From NCBI RefSeq assembly GCF_021129235.1, contig NZ_JAJOMA010000004.1, positions 186,001 to 250,000 of the forward strand: a stretch of DNA of 64,000 bases, in the 5' to 3' direction. Origin of the DNA: Kineosporia mesophila (lineage in GTDB: Bacteria; Actinomycetota; Actinomycetes; Actinomycetales; Kineosporiaceae). Position 1 is the first letter of the stretch. Each line of letters opens with the position of its first letter. Below, one piece after another: positions 8,384 through 17,069 of the stretch. A program made the translations under genes and the position numbers. The notes under the pieces were generated by a model, which was given only the letters and a program-made list of their open reading frames with translations, made no database searches and had not been told where the DNA came from.

Positions 8384-10555
8384 TCACCCAGGCTTCAGCC
8401 GGTCGTAGGCCGCCAGGACGCGGATCGACGTAGCGAAGTCGCCGTGCCGGGTCTCGTCCTGACGCCGCAGCGCGGTGAAAGTTCCGATCAGGTGCGTGAG
8501 TTCAACCCGGTCGAAACCGAGCAGCACGGCGTGGGCGGCGTCCAGCTCGGCCCGGGCCGTGACGATCCGGTCCGGGTCCAGATCCTGCGACACCTTCACC
8601 CCGGCCTCTTCCAGCTCGGTCACCAGCCCGGACAGGTGCGGCGCCCACACCACGGCCCGGGCGAACCGCTCCAGCACCCAGTCGGCGATCGTTCCCTCGC
8701 CCCAGGGGCACGGCCGGTCGTAGGCCTCCGGCGGGGGCACCGGAACCTGTTCCAGCTTGAAGAAGTTCACGTTGGCCCCGGCGTGCTTCTGCCGCAGCAG
8801 GTAGTCCACGGGCAGGGTGGAGAGCGCGGCCAGCAGCAGCGGCAGCCGCTCGGCCGAGATCAGCGGCAGGGAGTTGCCGACCGCGACCACCGGCAGCGGG
8901 GCCGGCAACAGGGTGCGCGGCGCGACCGTGGTGGAGACGTTGCGGTAACCCGCCAGCCAGCCGCGGTCGCACAGGTCGCCGTACCGTTCCTGCACGATCT
9001 CCCGGGGCACCCAGTAGCGCGGGGCCGTGGCCGTGCCACCGTTCGGGTCGAGCATGGCGCAGTGCTTGGCCTCCCACAGCGGCACCAGCCCCTCGCCCGG
9101 CCCGGAGCGGAAGTGCCGGGCGTCGCGCGTCATGTGCAGGGGCGTGACCAGCCGCAGCTTCCACGGGTCGTCGGTGGGCGTGCCGCCCGCCGGGTCCCGG
9201 CGCAGCAGCACCGGGGTGCGGCGGTGCGCCTGGGTGACGATGGTGGCGTCGATGGAGGACGCGAACAACGGCGCGGTGCCACTGTTCGGGTTGAGCACGC
9301 GCAGCAGATGGGCGGGCAGTTGCCAGGCCCGCTCCCCCGGCGGCTGGTCCGGCCCGGCCAGTCCCACGGCGACCTCGGCACTGACGTCGGTGTGAGCAGC
9401 CGACGGCCCACCGTCCAGCTCCACCACAGCCACCCCGACCCGTCCACTGACCCCCGCGAAGATCGGCCCCCGCGGCTCGATCAGGTGCAGCCGGTCGAGC
9501 GCCCCCGCGGCACACAGCGCCTCCAGCAGTCGCGCAGCCGAACGGTCGGAGGCGATGCCGGCCGGAACCAGCAGGGCGGCGCGACCGTGCGGCGCGAGCA
9601 GCCGCCAGCAGGTCTCGACGAACGGCAGGTAGGCATTGAGCTCACCGGCACCGGTCAGGGGATGACGCCCCGCGTCGCGCAGGGCGCGCGCGGTACCGGC
9701 GCGGTGGTCGCGCAGACCGGTGGGGATCGAGCCGCCCCAGTCGCGGGCGTGCACCTTGAGCCGCTCCCAGGGCGGGTTGGCCACTACCACGTCGAAGCCG
9801 CCCCGCCACCCGGTGACCGGTTCCGGCGCGGCCCCCTCGACGTCGAGCACCGCCGGGAACGCCGCGTGCCAGGTGAGCCCGGCCCCGGCCGCCTCCTGGT
9901 TCGGGGTGCCACCGGAAAGCCCGTCGCCGGAAAGGATCTGGAGTTCCAGCTCGGCCGGATCGGTCGGCCGCCCGGCCAGGCTGAGATCGGCCGCGAGCGC
10001 GGACCGGCACAGGCTCACCGCAACCGGGTCGGCGTCCACGCCGTGCAGGGCGCCGATGACGTCTTCCGGTGGCACCCCGAGCGACAGCAGCCGGCCCAGC
10101 GCGGCGCGCAGCAGATTGCCCGCGCCGCAGGCCGGGTCGACCACCGTGGGCAGCCGGCCGTCACCGGGTAGCGCCGGGATGGCCCGCCGGGCCAGGGAGT
10201 CCGCGTACACCGAGGGGGTGCTGAACGCCCCGCGGTGCCGGCGCTCGGCATTACCGACGGGATGCAGGGTCAGCGCCCCGCCGACCGCGGCCGGCACGTA
10301 GAGCAGCAGCGCGTCGTAGCCGGTGGCCAGAGCCCCGACACTGACGAGATCTTCTGCCTCCCAAGCATTCTCGACCGCACGGAGAACGGCTCGATCCCGC
10401 CACAACTGGGGGTCGAGGTCGTCCGGGACGGTCATCTCGGCCGCCGCGGCGAGCACCAGGCCCGCCGGGCCGGCCAGTTCCGGGGACACCCGGGACCGGC
10501 GGGTCACCGCGTCGCCCCGGGGAGTTTCTGCGTGATCACGAACCAGGTCTGTCAA
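8384..10555 (-). CDS. Orphan N6-adenine-type DNA methyltransferase (Eco57I/N-6 MTase-like)
   Basis: A protein of up to 723 residues with a gamma-class methyltransferase core: motif X-like FSTPSVYADSLARR, motif I VDPACGAGNLL, a second acidic region HGVDADPVAVSLC, and motif IV VVANPPW (NPPW, the N6-adenine catalytic tetrapeptide). About 350 C-terminal residues form a probable target-recognition region (LRQKHAGANVNFF, QERYGDLCDRGWLAGYRNVS). The N-terminal 110 residues hold no PD-(D/E)xK or other nuclease motif that I can see. No restriction gene is adjacent, so it is either a solitary methylase or the modification part of a degraded system. The longest start is TTG at 10555, overlapping the NUDIX stop; GTG at 10507 or 10489 is possible. 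Confidence 0.85.
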   Translation of the reverse strand: MTDLVRDHAETPRGDAVTRRSRVSPELAGPAGLVLAAAAEMTVPDDLDPQLWRDRAVLRAVENAWEAEDLVSVGALATGYDALLLYVPAAVGGALTLHPVGNAERRHRGAFSTPSVYADSLARRAIPALPGDGRLPTVVDPACGAGNLLRAALGRLLSLGVPPEDVIGALHGVDADPVAVSLCRSALAADLSLAGRPTDPAELELQILSGDGLSGGTPNQEAAGAGLTWHAAFPAVLDVEGAAPEPVTGWRGGFDVVVANPPWERLKVHARDWGGSIPTGLRDHRAGTARALRDAGRHPLTGAGELNAYLPFVETCWRLLAPHGRAALLVPAGIASDRSAARLLEALCAAGALDRLHLIEPRGPIFAGVSGRVGVAVVELDGGPSAAHTDVSAEVAVGLAGPDQPPGERAWQLPAHLLRVLNPNSGTAPLFASSIDATIVTQAHRRTPVLLRRDPAGGTPTDDPWKLRLVTPLHMTRDARHFRSGPGEGLVPLWEAKHCAMLDPNGGTATAPRYWVPREIVQERYGDLCDRGWLAGYRNVSTTVAPRTLLPAPLPVVAVGNSLPLISAERLPLLLAALSTLPVDYLLRQKHAGANVNFFKLEQVPVPPPEAYDRPCPWGEGTIADWVLERFARAVVWAPHLSGLVTELEEAGVKVSQDLDPDRIVTARAELDAAHAVLLGFDRVELTHLIGTFTALRRQDETRHGDFATSIRVLAAYDRLKPG

Positions 10556-11735
10556 TCATCTCGTCGCCCCGGGCGTCGGCCGCCCGGTCCATCACGGCTT
10601 CCAGGCCCTCGCCGTCGTGGTACGCCTGCCAGGCGGCCAGCGCGTCGTGGGCGGTGGGCACGGCGCCGGCGGTGTCCAGGTCGGCGACCGGGATCCAGGC
10701 GGCCTCGTCGGTGGAACCGTCCACCTCCATCACCTGGGGCTCCTGGTCGAACGGCACCGAGCCGGCGTAGATCAGGCGCAGGGCGTGGAAGTCCTCCAGC
10801 CGGCCGTGCGGGCCGCGGCCGACGAAGTGCCGACTGGAGATGTCGATCAGAGGGCCCTCGGTGTAGGGCAGCCCGGCCTCCTCGTGGATCTCCCGGCGCA
10901 GGGCCGGGCGGGGGTGCTCGCCGTGATCGATGCCGCCGCCGGGCAGGGTCCAGGTGCTCTCGCTGCCCGCCAGCCGGCTCAGCAGCATCCGCGGGCCGCC
11001 GTCGGCCTTCTCGTTCACCAGCACCGCGTAGGCGGCGGGACGCTGCACGAAGACAGGGACCTCCTCGGGGCTCGGCCCCGGTTCCACGAGAGCGGCCGGG
11101 TCGAGCGGCGGGTCGAGCAGATCCGAATTGGTCAGCAGCAACGCCTCGCCGGAGGAGTTCCCGTCGAGGAAAGGCGCCAGGAACCGGGACAGCGACATCT
11201 TGGCCAGCTCACCGGGGGCCATGAACCGCCCGACGAACTGCGCGACCGGGCGACCCGGGTCGGGCGTCACGACCAGCGCCCCGGGCGCGGGCAGTTCGTC
11301 CGGGGGGTCCAGGGCCGCGGGGTCTTCCCCCAGCAGCCGGTCGCCCTGCCCGGAACGGCTCCGCTGATCGACCGCCGGGCGGCCGGGCCCGGGGATCCCG
11401 GCCGGGGTGCCGTGGAGCGTGACGTCGAACAGCAGGCGCAGGGTGTGCACGCTGATGCCCTCTTCGGGCAGCTCGACCACGTCGGCGCCCGCGTCGCGCG
11501 GGGTGATGGTGGCGGCCCGCAGACCGGTCTGCTCCAGCAGCCCGGCCCGCACCCGGTCACGTGGGTGCTCGCCGTGGCGCACCACGCCCCCGGGCAGCGA
11601 CCAGCGCCCCTCCGGATCGCTACCGGCGGGGACACGCAGCACCAGTAGGGCCCCCGATCCGTCTTTGACCACGCCGTAGGCCGCGGTCCGCTGCACCGGA
11701 CGGAGTGGGGGACGCATGGATTCGGCAGACGGCAC
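10536..11735 (-). CDS. Two-domain NUDIX hydrolase
   Basis: A 399-residue protein with two NUDIX domains. The C-terminal one (residues about 230-370) has a complete NUDIX box, GGIDHGEHPRPALRREIHEE, with the REIHEEAGL metal-binding core. The N-terminal one (about 10-170) keeps the fold signature GGVVRHGEHPRDRVR but reads AGLLEQTGL where REUxEExGU is expected, losing most metal ligands. The second domain is therefore the likely catalytic one. The substrate, a nucleoside diphosphate derivative or a capped or oxidised nucleotide, cannot be deduced. The start is GTG 11735 or ATG 11717. Its 3' end overlaps the methyltransferase start, so the two may be co-transcribed. Confidence 0.9.
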   Translation of the reverse strand: MPSAESMRPPLRPVQRTAAYGVVKDGSGALLVLRVPAGSDPEGRWSLPGGVVRHGEHPRDRVRAGLLEQTGLRAATITPRDAGADVVELPEEGISVHTLRLLFDVTLHGTPAGIPGPGRPAVDQRSRSGQGDRLLGEDPAALDPPDELPAPGALVVTPDPGRPVAQFVGRFMAPGELAKMSLSRFLAPFLDGNSSGEALLLTNSDLLDPPLDPAALVEPGPSPEEVPVFVQRPAAYAVLVNEKADGGPRMLLSRLAGSESTWTLPGGGIDHGEHPRPALRREIHEEAGLPYTEGPLIDISSRHFVGRGPHGRLEDFHALRLIYAGSVPFDQEPQVMEVDGSTDEAAWIPVADLDTAGAVPTAHDALAAWQAYHDGEGLEAVMDRAADARGDEMIDRPGS

Positions 11736-11812
11736 CGTATGACGCTACCGCCCACCGGCCCGGGAAGTTGGACAGACGTCCCACCCGAATCACCCGGAAC
11801 GGTCATCTGCCC

Positions 11813-11818
11813 TATCCT
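11813..11818 (+). promoter_or_regulatory. -10 element TATCCT of a probable leaderless NUDIX mRNA
   Basis: TATCCT (TANNNT class) is followed by exactly six bases and then ATG at 11825, placing +1 on or near the start codon. No separate ribosome-binding site is present. The identical hexamer precedes guaA in the same arrangement. Confidence 0.5.
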
Positions 11819-11824
11819 GCGGGG

Positions 11825-12343
11825 ATGTCCGGCCGTCAGGTTGTGCGCCGTCCTCATGCGATGGCCCTGAGTCTCTACCGTCGTCTTCCCCGCTTCCTCC
11901 GCCTGTGGATCATCCGCCGGGTCGCCCCGGGCCACACGGTCGGTGCCCTGGCGTTGATCGAGCACGAGGGCACCCTGCTCATGCTGAAACAACGGCACCG
12001 CCGGGGCTGGACCTTCCCCGGCGGCCTGCTGAACCGGGGCGAGAACGCGTCCTCCGCGGTGGTGCGCGAGGTCGAGGAGGAGACCGGGCTGCGGGTCGAG
12101 GTCGGCCTGCCGTTCTCCACCGTGGTCGAGCCGGGCTCCCGCCGCGTCGACATCCTGTTCTGGGTGCGCGTCGCCGAGCCGTTCCCGGTCGAGGCCTCCG
12201 GCGAGGCCCTGGAGTCCGGCTGGATCCGCTTCGACGAGCTGACAGACCCGGAGACCACCGACGACCCCACCCGCACCGCCGTCGCCGAGCTGATCCGCTT
12301 CCAGGCGTCCACCCCGCACGAGGGCCGCCGGCTCGGTGCCTAG
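11825..12343 (+). CDS. NUDIX hydrolase, single domain
   Basis: A 172-residue NUDIX hydrolase with a canonical box: GGLLNRGENASSAVVREVEEE followed by TGL, giving the full REVEEETGL metal site. The N-terminal 25 residues are basic and aromatic (ALSLYRRLPRFLRLWIIRR), a motif shared by actinobacterial NUDIX proteins of this kind. The start at 11825 is chosen because a TATCCT -10 lies six bases upstream; ATG 11861 is an alternative. It overlaps the following nucleotidyltransferase gene by eight bases and is probably co-transcribed with it, suggesting nucleotide-sugar housekeeping. That link is inference. Confidence 0.92.
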   Translation: MSGRQVVRRPHAMALSLYRRLPRFLRLWIIRRVAPGHTVGALALIEHEGTLLMLKQRHRRGWTFPGGLLNRGENASSAVVREVEEETGLRVEVGLPFSTVVEPGSRRVDILFWVRVAEPFPVEASGEALESGWIRFDELTDPETTDDPTRTAVAELIRFQASTPHEGRRLGA

Positions 12344-13136
12344 TCACCACAACATCGCCGGAATCGTCCTGGCCGCCGGTGAGGGCACGCGCCTGCGTCC
12401 CCTCACCGAGCTGCGCCCCAAGCCGCTGTGCCCCGTCGGCAACGTGGCGCTGCTCGACCATGCGCTCAACCGGCTGAAACCCATCACCGGCGACGGCCCG
12501 TCGAACCTCGCGGTGAACGCCTTCCACCACGCCGGGCAGATCCAGGCCCACGTCTCAGACCGGGCCCACGTGAAGGTCGAGGCCCCGGAATCCCTGGGCA
12601 CAGCCGGCGCTGTGGCCAATCTCAAGCCCTGGCTGGACGGGCGCCACGCCCTGGTGACCAACGCCGACCAGTACCTGCCCGACGGCCTGAAGGGTTTCGC
12701 GGACGGCTGGGACGGCGAGCGCTGCCGTCTGCTGTGCACCCCCGCCACCACCCGGCGCGACTTCACCACGCCCGACGGGACGGCCGTCTGTTACGTCGGG
12801 GCCTGCCTGCTGCCGTGGGACCTGGTGAAGAACCTCGAGGTGGAGATCACCGGGCTGTACGAGGTGCTGTGGCGGCAGGAGATGGAGAAGGGCCGCCTCG
12901 ACCTGTTCGTGCTGCCGGAGACCACGGTGGCCATCGACTGCGGCACCCCGGCCGACTACCTGGCGGCCAATCTGCACGCGTCGTCCGGCCGGAGCGTCAT
13001 CGGTGAGGGCGCCCAGGTACTGGGCACCGTGACGGACTCGGTGGTCTGGCCGGGGGCGTACGTCGGGCCCGGCGAGGTGCTGGAACGGCAGATCCGAGCC
13101 GGGACCCGCGAACTGAGCGTGACAGTTGCGGGCTGA
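12336..13136 (+). CDS. Sugar-phosphate nucleotidyltransferase (GlmU/RmlA/ManC-like)
   Basis: A 266-residue nucleotidyltransferase with the signature AGIVLAAGEGTRLRPLTELR and PKPLCPVGN at the N-terminus (nucleotide binding). A short left-handed-helix-like tail (SVIGEGAQVLGTVTDSVVWPGAYVG) follows. Enzymes of this family make NDP-sugars from sugar 1-phosphates and NTPs. Lack of a long hexapeptide domain argues against GlmU itself; a mannose-1-phosphate guanylyltransferase-like role is plausible but unproven. The GTG start lies inside the end of the upstream NUDIX gene (eight-base overlap), indicating coupling. Confidence 0.9.
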   Translation: MPSHHNIAGIVLAAGEGTRLRPLTELRPKPLCPVGNVALLDHALNRLKPITGDGPSNLAVNAFHHAGQIQAHVSDRAHVKVEAPESLGTAGAVANLKPWLDGRHALVTNADQYLPDGLKGFADGWDGERCRLLCTPATTRRDFTTPDGTAVCYVGACLLPWDLVKNLEVEITGLYEVLWRQEMEKGRLDLFVLPETTVAIDCGTPADYLAANLHASSGRSVIGEGAQVLGTVTDSVVWPGAYVGPGEVLERQIRAGTRELSVTVAG

Positions 13137-13220
13137 TCGACGTCCCCTGTTCTCGGCTTTCGTCGCTGGTCGGGATGGCGATGGTTACTCTCCATCGCCG
13201 TCCGGACACGCGATCGGGGG

Positions 13221-14102
13221 ATGCCAAGCTCCGACGGCACGACTAATGTCGCGACGGTGACCACCCTTGCGGCCTCCTCGCAGTCACCGGTGCTGATCAC
13301 CGGTGCCGCGGGCACCATCGGCCGGATGGTGCGCCCACGCCTGGCCTCCCTGGGCTGGGAGCTGCACTCGCTCGACCGCGAACCCGACGGCGACCCGGAC
13401 ATCAGCAGCATCGACGTGCTCGACGGCGCCGCTCTCGACGCCGCCACGGTGGGCTGCGGCGCGGTGATCCACCTGGCCGGTATCCCGCACGAGGCGCCGC
13501 TTCCGCAGATCCTCGAGGCCAACGTGCAGGGCACGCAGGCCGTGCTCGACGCCGCGCTGCGCCGGGGCATCCAGCGGGTGGTGCTGGCCAGCAGCTGCCA
13601 CGCGGTGGGTTTCTGGGAGCGCACCGCCGGCGGCAGTGACCTCGGCGTCGACGTCCGGCCCCGTCCCGACACCTTCTACGGCGTGGCCAAGGTCGCGCTG
13701 GAGGCGCTCGGCCAGCTCTACTCCGACCGGTTCGGGCTGGAGGTGGTGTCGCTGCGCATCGGCGCCTGCAAGGACAAGCCGGCCAACCGCCGCGAGCTGT
13801 CCACCTGGCTGAGCCCCGGCGACGCGGCCCGGCTGATGGACGCGAGCCTGCGCGGCCCGGTGCGCGGTCACGTGATCGCCTACGGCGTCTCGGCGAACAC
13901 GCGCGGCTGGTGGGACCTTTCCACCGCGCGGGCGATGGGTTACCAGCCGCAGGACGACTCCGAGGCGTTCGCCGAGGAGATTCCCCCGGAGACCAGCCGC
14001 CGCTCCCGTACCGGCGAGCAGCCGCCGCCCGCGCCCGAGCGCGTCGGTGGCCCGTTCACCTCGTTGCCGCTGGGTGGCCTGACCCGTTCTTTCCAAAACT
14101 GA
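13221..14102 (+). CDS. NAD-dependent epimerase/dehydratase, uronate dehydrogenase-like
   Basis: An extended short-chain dehydrogenase of 293 residues (281 if GTG 13257 is used). It has the NAD-binding loop VLITGAAGTIG, an active-site block of SSCHAVGFWER, and the catalytic YGVAK tetrad part in DTFYGVAKVALEALGQLY. The downstream blocks RIGACKDKPANRRELSTWLSPGD resemble bacterial uronate dehydrogenases, which oxidise glucuronate or galacturonate to aldaro-lactones. The extra N-terminus before the Rossmann fold (PSSDGTTNVATV) and a TAATGT hexamer seven bases before GTG 13257 favour the shorter protein from a leaderless mRNA. It lies 84 bp downstream of the nucleotidyltransferase. Substrate assignment is by motif resemblance only. 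Confidence 0.85.
   Translation: MPSSDGTTNVATVTTLAASSQSPVLITGAAGTIGRMVRPRLASLGWELHSLDREPDGDPDISSIDVLDGAALDAATVGCGAVIHLAGIPHEAPLPQILEANVQGTQAVLDAALRRGIQRVVLASSCHAVGFWERTAGGSDLGVDVRPRPDTFYGVAKVALEALGQLYSDRFGLEVVSLRIGACKDKPANRRELSTWLSPGDAARLMDASLRGPVRGHVIAYGVSANTRGWWDLSTARAMGYQPQDDSEAFAEEIPPETSRRSRTGEQPPPAPERVGGPFTSLPLGGLTRSFQN
13244..13249 (+). promoter_or_regulatory. Possible -10 (TAATGT) for leaderless epimerase transcript from GTG 13257
   Basis: TAATGT matches TANNNT and ends seven bases before GTG 13257, the codon from which the protein begins TTLAASSQSPVLITGAAG. It lies within the first codons of the longer reading frame, so using it would make that longer start wrong. Confidence 0.4.
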
Positions 14103-14152
14103 ATTGAGGACGTCGGTGAGCCTCCCGAGGGAGGCTCACCGACGTCCTCAAT
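14103..14152. terminator. Bidirectional terminator, 24-bp perfect inverted repeat
   Basis: Arms 14103-14126 and 14129-14152 are perfectly complementary over 24 bp around a two-base centre. They lie exactly between the convergent epimerase (stop at 14102) and guaA (stop at 14159). No U-tract follows on either strand, as is common for actinobacterial terminators. Confidence 0.85.
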
Positions 14153-14158
14153 GAAGTT

Positions 14159-15751
14159 CTACTCCCACTCGATGGTGCCCGGGGGCTTGCTCGTCACGTC
14201 GAGCACCACCCGGTTGACACCGTCCACCTCGTTGGTGATCCGCGTCGAGATCCGCGCCAGCAGTTCGTGGGGCACGCGGGTCCAGTCGGCGGTCATCGCG
14301 TCTTCGCTGGACACCGGCCGCAGCACGATCGGGTGCCCGTAGGTGCGACCGTCGCCCTGCACGCCGACCGAGCGCACGTCGGCCAGCAGAACCACCGGAC
14401 ACTGCCAGATCTCGCGGTCGAGACCGGCCGCGGTGAGCTCGGAGCGCACGATGGCGTCGGCCTGGCGCAGCGTGTCGAGACGCTCCCTGGTGACCTCACC
14501 GACGATACGGATCGCCAGGCCCGGGCCCGGGAAGGGCTGGCGCTGCACGATCTCTTCGGGCAGGCCGAGCTGGGCACCGACGGCGCGGACCTCGTCCTTG
14601 AACAACGTGCGCAGCGGCTCGACCAGGGCGAACTGCAGGTCGTCGGGCAGACCGCCGACGTTGTGGTGACTCTTGATGTTGGCCGTGCCGGTACCGCCGC
14701 CCGACTCCACCACGTCGGGGTAGAGCGTGCCCTGGACGAGGAACTTGACGTCTTCGCCGTCGCTCTCGTGGGCCTCTTCCACCACCTCACGGGCGGCGTC
14801 TTCGAAGACCCGGATGAACTCCCGGCCGATGATCTTGCGCTTCTCCTCCGGGTCGCTGACCCCGGTGAGCGCGGTCTGGAACCGCTCGACCGCGTCCACG
14901 ACCTTGAGCTTCACGCCGGTGGCGGCGACGAAGTCCTGCTCGACCTGCTCGGCCTCGCCCGAACGCAGCAGGCCGTGGTCGACGAACACACAGGTCAGCT
15001 GGTCACCGACGGCCCGCTGCACGAGCGCGGCGGCGACGGCCGAGTCCACGCCGCCCGAGAGCGCGCAGATCACCTTGCCGTCACCGATCTGCGCCCTGAT
15101 GCGCGCGACCTGCTCGTCGATGACGTTGCCCGTGGTCCAGTCACCGGGCAGACCGGCACCGGTGTAAAGGAAGTTGGTGAGCACCGTCTGGCCGAACGTG
15201 GAGTGCTTGACCTCCGGGTGCCACTGCACGCCGTAGAAGGCCTTCTCCTTGTTCTCGAAGGCGGCCACCGGGGCGCCCGACGACTCGGCGAGAACGTCGA
15301 AGCCGGGGGGCGCGGTGTGCACGGCGTCGCCGTGGCTCATCCACACCGACTGGTCGGCGGGGGTGCCGTGCAGCAGCGTGGATTCCTCGGTGGTGCTGAC
15401 CTTCGTGCCGCCGTACTCGCGCAGGCCCGTGTGGGCCACCTCGCCGCCGAGCGCCAGGGCCATCGCCTGGAAGCCGTAGCAGATGCCCAGCACGGGCACC
15501 CCGGCCTCGAACAGGGACGGGTCGACCTGCGGGGCGCCCTCTTCGTAGACGCTGCTCGGACCGCCGGACAGCACGATGGCCGCCGGGTCCTTCTTCAGCA
15601 TCTCGGCGATCGGCATCGAGGAGGGCACGATCTCGGAGTACACGTTGGCCTCGCGCACACGGCGCGCGATCAGCTGGGCGTACTGCGCGCCGAAGTCGAC
15701 GACCAGGACAGGCCGGTGGTCGGTCGCGGGAACGGACTCGGGTTGACTCAC
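14159..15751 (-). CDS. guaA: GMP synthase (glutamine-hydrolysing)
   Basis: A 530-residue GMP synthase converting XMP to GMP with glutamine and ATP. The N-terminal class I glutaminase has the catalytic Cys in [10 protein letters not shown] and the His-Glu pair in VQWHPEV. The ATP pyrophosphatase P-loop is [12 protein letters not shown]. The C-terminal dimerisation domain ends KPPGTIEWE, the canonical GuaA terminus. The start is GTG 15751, with a TATCCT -10 seven bases upstream, so the mRNA is probably leaderless. Together with guaB and guaB3 elsewhere in the window it completes the IMP-to-GMP route. Confidence 0.98.
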   Translation of the reverse strand: MSQPESVPATDHRPVLVVDFGAQYAQLIARRVREANVYSEIVPSSMPIAEMLKKDPAAIVLSGGPSSVYEEGAPQVDPSLFEAGVPVLGICYGFQAMALALGGEVAHTGLREYGGTKVSTTEESTLLHGTPADQSVWMSHGDAVHTAPPGFDVLAESSGAPVAAFENKEKAFYGVQWHPEVKHSTFGQTVLTNFLYTGAGLPGDWTTGNVIDEQVARIRAQIGDGKVICALSGGVDSAVAAALVQRAVGDQLTCVFVDHGLLRSGEAEQVEQDFVAATGVKLKVVDAVERFQTALTGVSDPEEKRKIIGREFIRVFEDAAREVVEEAHESDGEDVKFLVQGTLYPDVVESGGGTGTANIKSHHNVGGLPDDLQFALVEPLRTLFKDEVRAVGAQLGLPEEIVQRQPFPGPGLAIRIVGEVTRERLDTLRQADAIVRSELTAAGLDREIWQCPVVLLADVRSVGVQGDGRTYGHPIVLRPVSSEDAMTADWTRVPHELLARISTRITNEVDGVNRVVLDVTSKPPGTIEWE

Positions 15752-15758
15752 CCGGTCA

Positions 15759-15764
15759 AGGATA
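15759..15764 (-). promoter_or_regulatory. -10 element TATCCT for leaderless guaA
   Basis: On the minus strand TATCCT is followed by seven bases and the guaA GTG. It sits just downstream of the DUF3817 gene stop (15773), so guaA appears to have its own promoter besides any read-through. Confidence 0.5.
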
Positions 15765-15772
15765 GGGCCGGT

Positions 15773-16195
15773 TCAGGACTGCTTCTGAACGGCGTCGGGC
15801 CGGGGCTTCCTCTCCACCACGGCACCGACCATGGGCTGCACCCGGCCGGTCACCCAGCGCTCGGCGACGAACGACATCACCGGGACGGTCCCGGCCAGAA
15901 CCACCAGGATCGTGCTGCCGAGGGGCAGGCGGGTACGCATCCACAGGTCCACGGCCACGATCACGTAGATCAGGTAGAGCCAGCCGTGGATCATCGGGAT
16001 CAGGTGGCCGCTACCCGGGATCACCGCGCTCATGCCCTCGTTCGAGAACCAGGACAGATCGGTGTTCCGCATCTGGAAGCCCTGCATGACGATGTGCAGC
16101 GTCAGGAGCAGCAGGAAGACACCGGTGGCGTAGGCCAGCACCCGGTACCTGAGCAGGGCGTTCTTCAGGGACTGTCCACGGTTCGGGCCGGCCAT
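15773..16195 (-). CDS. DUF3817 integral membrane protein
   Basis: A 140-residue membrane protein with three to four hydrophobic helices (YRVLAYATGVFLLLLTLHIV, LIPMIHGWLYLIYVIVAVDLW, STILVVLAGTVPVMSFVAERW). HGWLYLIYVI and the FVAER(W) motif are features of the DUF3817 family. The function is unknown; the family is widespread in actinobacteria and often sits next to guaA. The ATG at 16195 has GAAGGAA upstream. The gene overlaps the 3' end of the SURF1 gene by 31 bases, which implies an operon SURF1-DUF3817, possibly read into guaA. Confidence 0.88.
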   Translation of the reverse strand: MAGPNRGQSLKNALLRYRVLAYATGVFLLLLTLHIVMQGFQMRNTDLSWFSNEGMSAVIPGSGHLIPMIHGWLYLIYVIVAVDLWMRTRLPLGSTILVVLAGTVPVMSFVAERWVTGRVQPMVGAVVERKPRPDAVQKQS

Positions 16196-16989
16196 GAGGG
16201 GGTTCCTTCGTCTAGGGGTTCGTCGTCGTCTTCGTCGTCGTTGCTGGGCAGCAGACCACGGTGGTCGTCGCGCACCAGGCGGAACCAGAACAGCAGGGCG
16301 ATCACGGCGAAGGCCCACCACTGGATCGCGTAGGACACGTTGCCCCAGTCCAGTTCACCGTCCGAGGTGGGCGGGGGCACGGGGGTGATCGGGGTGGCCG
16401 CGGCCGGGGTCTGGCTGTCGAGCACGACGAACCCGGTGATCATCGGCTGCGGCCAGAGCGCGGCGAGCTGGGCCGCGGCGACCCGGTCGATCTGCCCCTC
16501 CGGCAGCCCGGACGTCTCCCCCGGCTTCCGCACCGACGGCGGCTCGCTGGGCTGCAGCAGGCCGACGACCGTGACCTCGGTGTCGCTGTCGGGTGCGGCG
16601 GCGGCCGCGTCGTCCGGGCCGGCCACCCAGCCCCGCACCACCGGGACCGTGGTGCCGTCGCCGGTGATCAGCGGCGTCACCACCCACAGGCCGGTCTTGC
16701 CGTCCTGCTCGCGATCGGGTGACAGCAGCTGGTTCTCACCGCTCCAGTGCCCCGACACCGTGACCTTCGCGTTGACCGCGTCGCGCTGGAAGGTCTGGCT
16801 GGGCTTCAGCACGCTCTCCAGCGGCACGGTCTTCGACGACTTCTGCGCCAGCTCGGCCTGCTGGGCCGACTCGCCGTGCTCGCGGGCGCGATCGAGCTGC
16901 CACTCGCCGAGCTTGGCCATCAAGGTGGCAGCGAGCAGCATGACCACCAGGAGCGCCAGCCATCGCGGCTTCAGCGCGGTACGAAGCAC
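16165..16989 (-). CDS. SURF1-family cytochrome oxidase biogenesis protein
   Basis: A 274-residue protein with the SURF1 plan: an N-terminal membrane helix (WLALLVVMLLAATLMAKLGEWQLDR, where the GEWQLDR motif is diagnostic), a periplasmic domain with VVTPLITGDGTTVPVVRGWV, and a second helix near the C-terminus (YAIQWWAFAVIALLFWFRLVRDD). SURF1 proteins help insert haem into aa3-type cytochrome c oxidase. The tail is acidic (SNDDEDDDEPLDEG) and extends beyond the family core. The GTG start at 16989 lies six bases after a TACCTT hexamer, consistent with leaderless transcription. It is divergent from the ABC exporter. Confidence 0.93.
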   Translation of the reverse strand: MLRTALKPRWLALLVVMLLAATLMAKLGEWQLDRAREHGESAQQAELAQKSSKTVPLESVLKPSQTFQRDAVNAKVTVSGHWSGENQLLSPDREQDGKTGLWVVTPLITGDGTTVPVVRGWVAGPDDAAAAAPDSDTEVTVVGLLQPSEPPSVRKPGETSGLPEGQIDRVAAAQLAALWPQPMITGFVVLDSQTPAAATPITPVPPPTSDGELDWGNVSYAIQWWAFAVIALLFWFRLVRDDHRGLLPSNDDEDDDEPLDEGTPSWPARTVDSP

Positions 16990-16995
16990 CCGGTA

Positions 16996-17001
16996 AAGGT
17001 A
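16996..17001 (-). promoter_or_regulatory. -10 element TACCTT for leaderless SURF1 operon
   Basis: TACCTT (TANNNT) on the minus strand ends six bases before the SURF1 GTG. It shares an 80-bp divergent region with the ABC exporter promoter. Confidence 0.5.
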
Positions 17002-17056
17002 ACGCGCTGCACGTGGGGGCCAGGAAACTGGGGTGCGGACGACCCTGGTCCCTCCG

Positions 17057-17062
17057 TACCGT
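17057..17062 (+). promoter_or_regulatory. -10 element TACCGT for leaderless ABC exporter operon
   Basis: TACCGT is followed by seven bases and GTG 17070. The GAGAG just before the GTG is too close to serve as a Shine-Dalgarno. Confidence 0.45.
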
Positions 17063-17069
17063 CGGAGAG

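Noticed and set aside
7289-10171. Plus-strand open frame of 960 codons
   Set aside because: Lies opposite the glycerophosphodiesterase and methyltransferase genes and crosses their boundary; low-complexity Gly/Arg/Gln composition, no domain.
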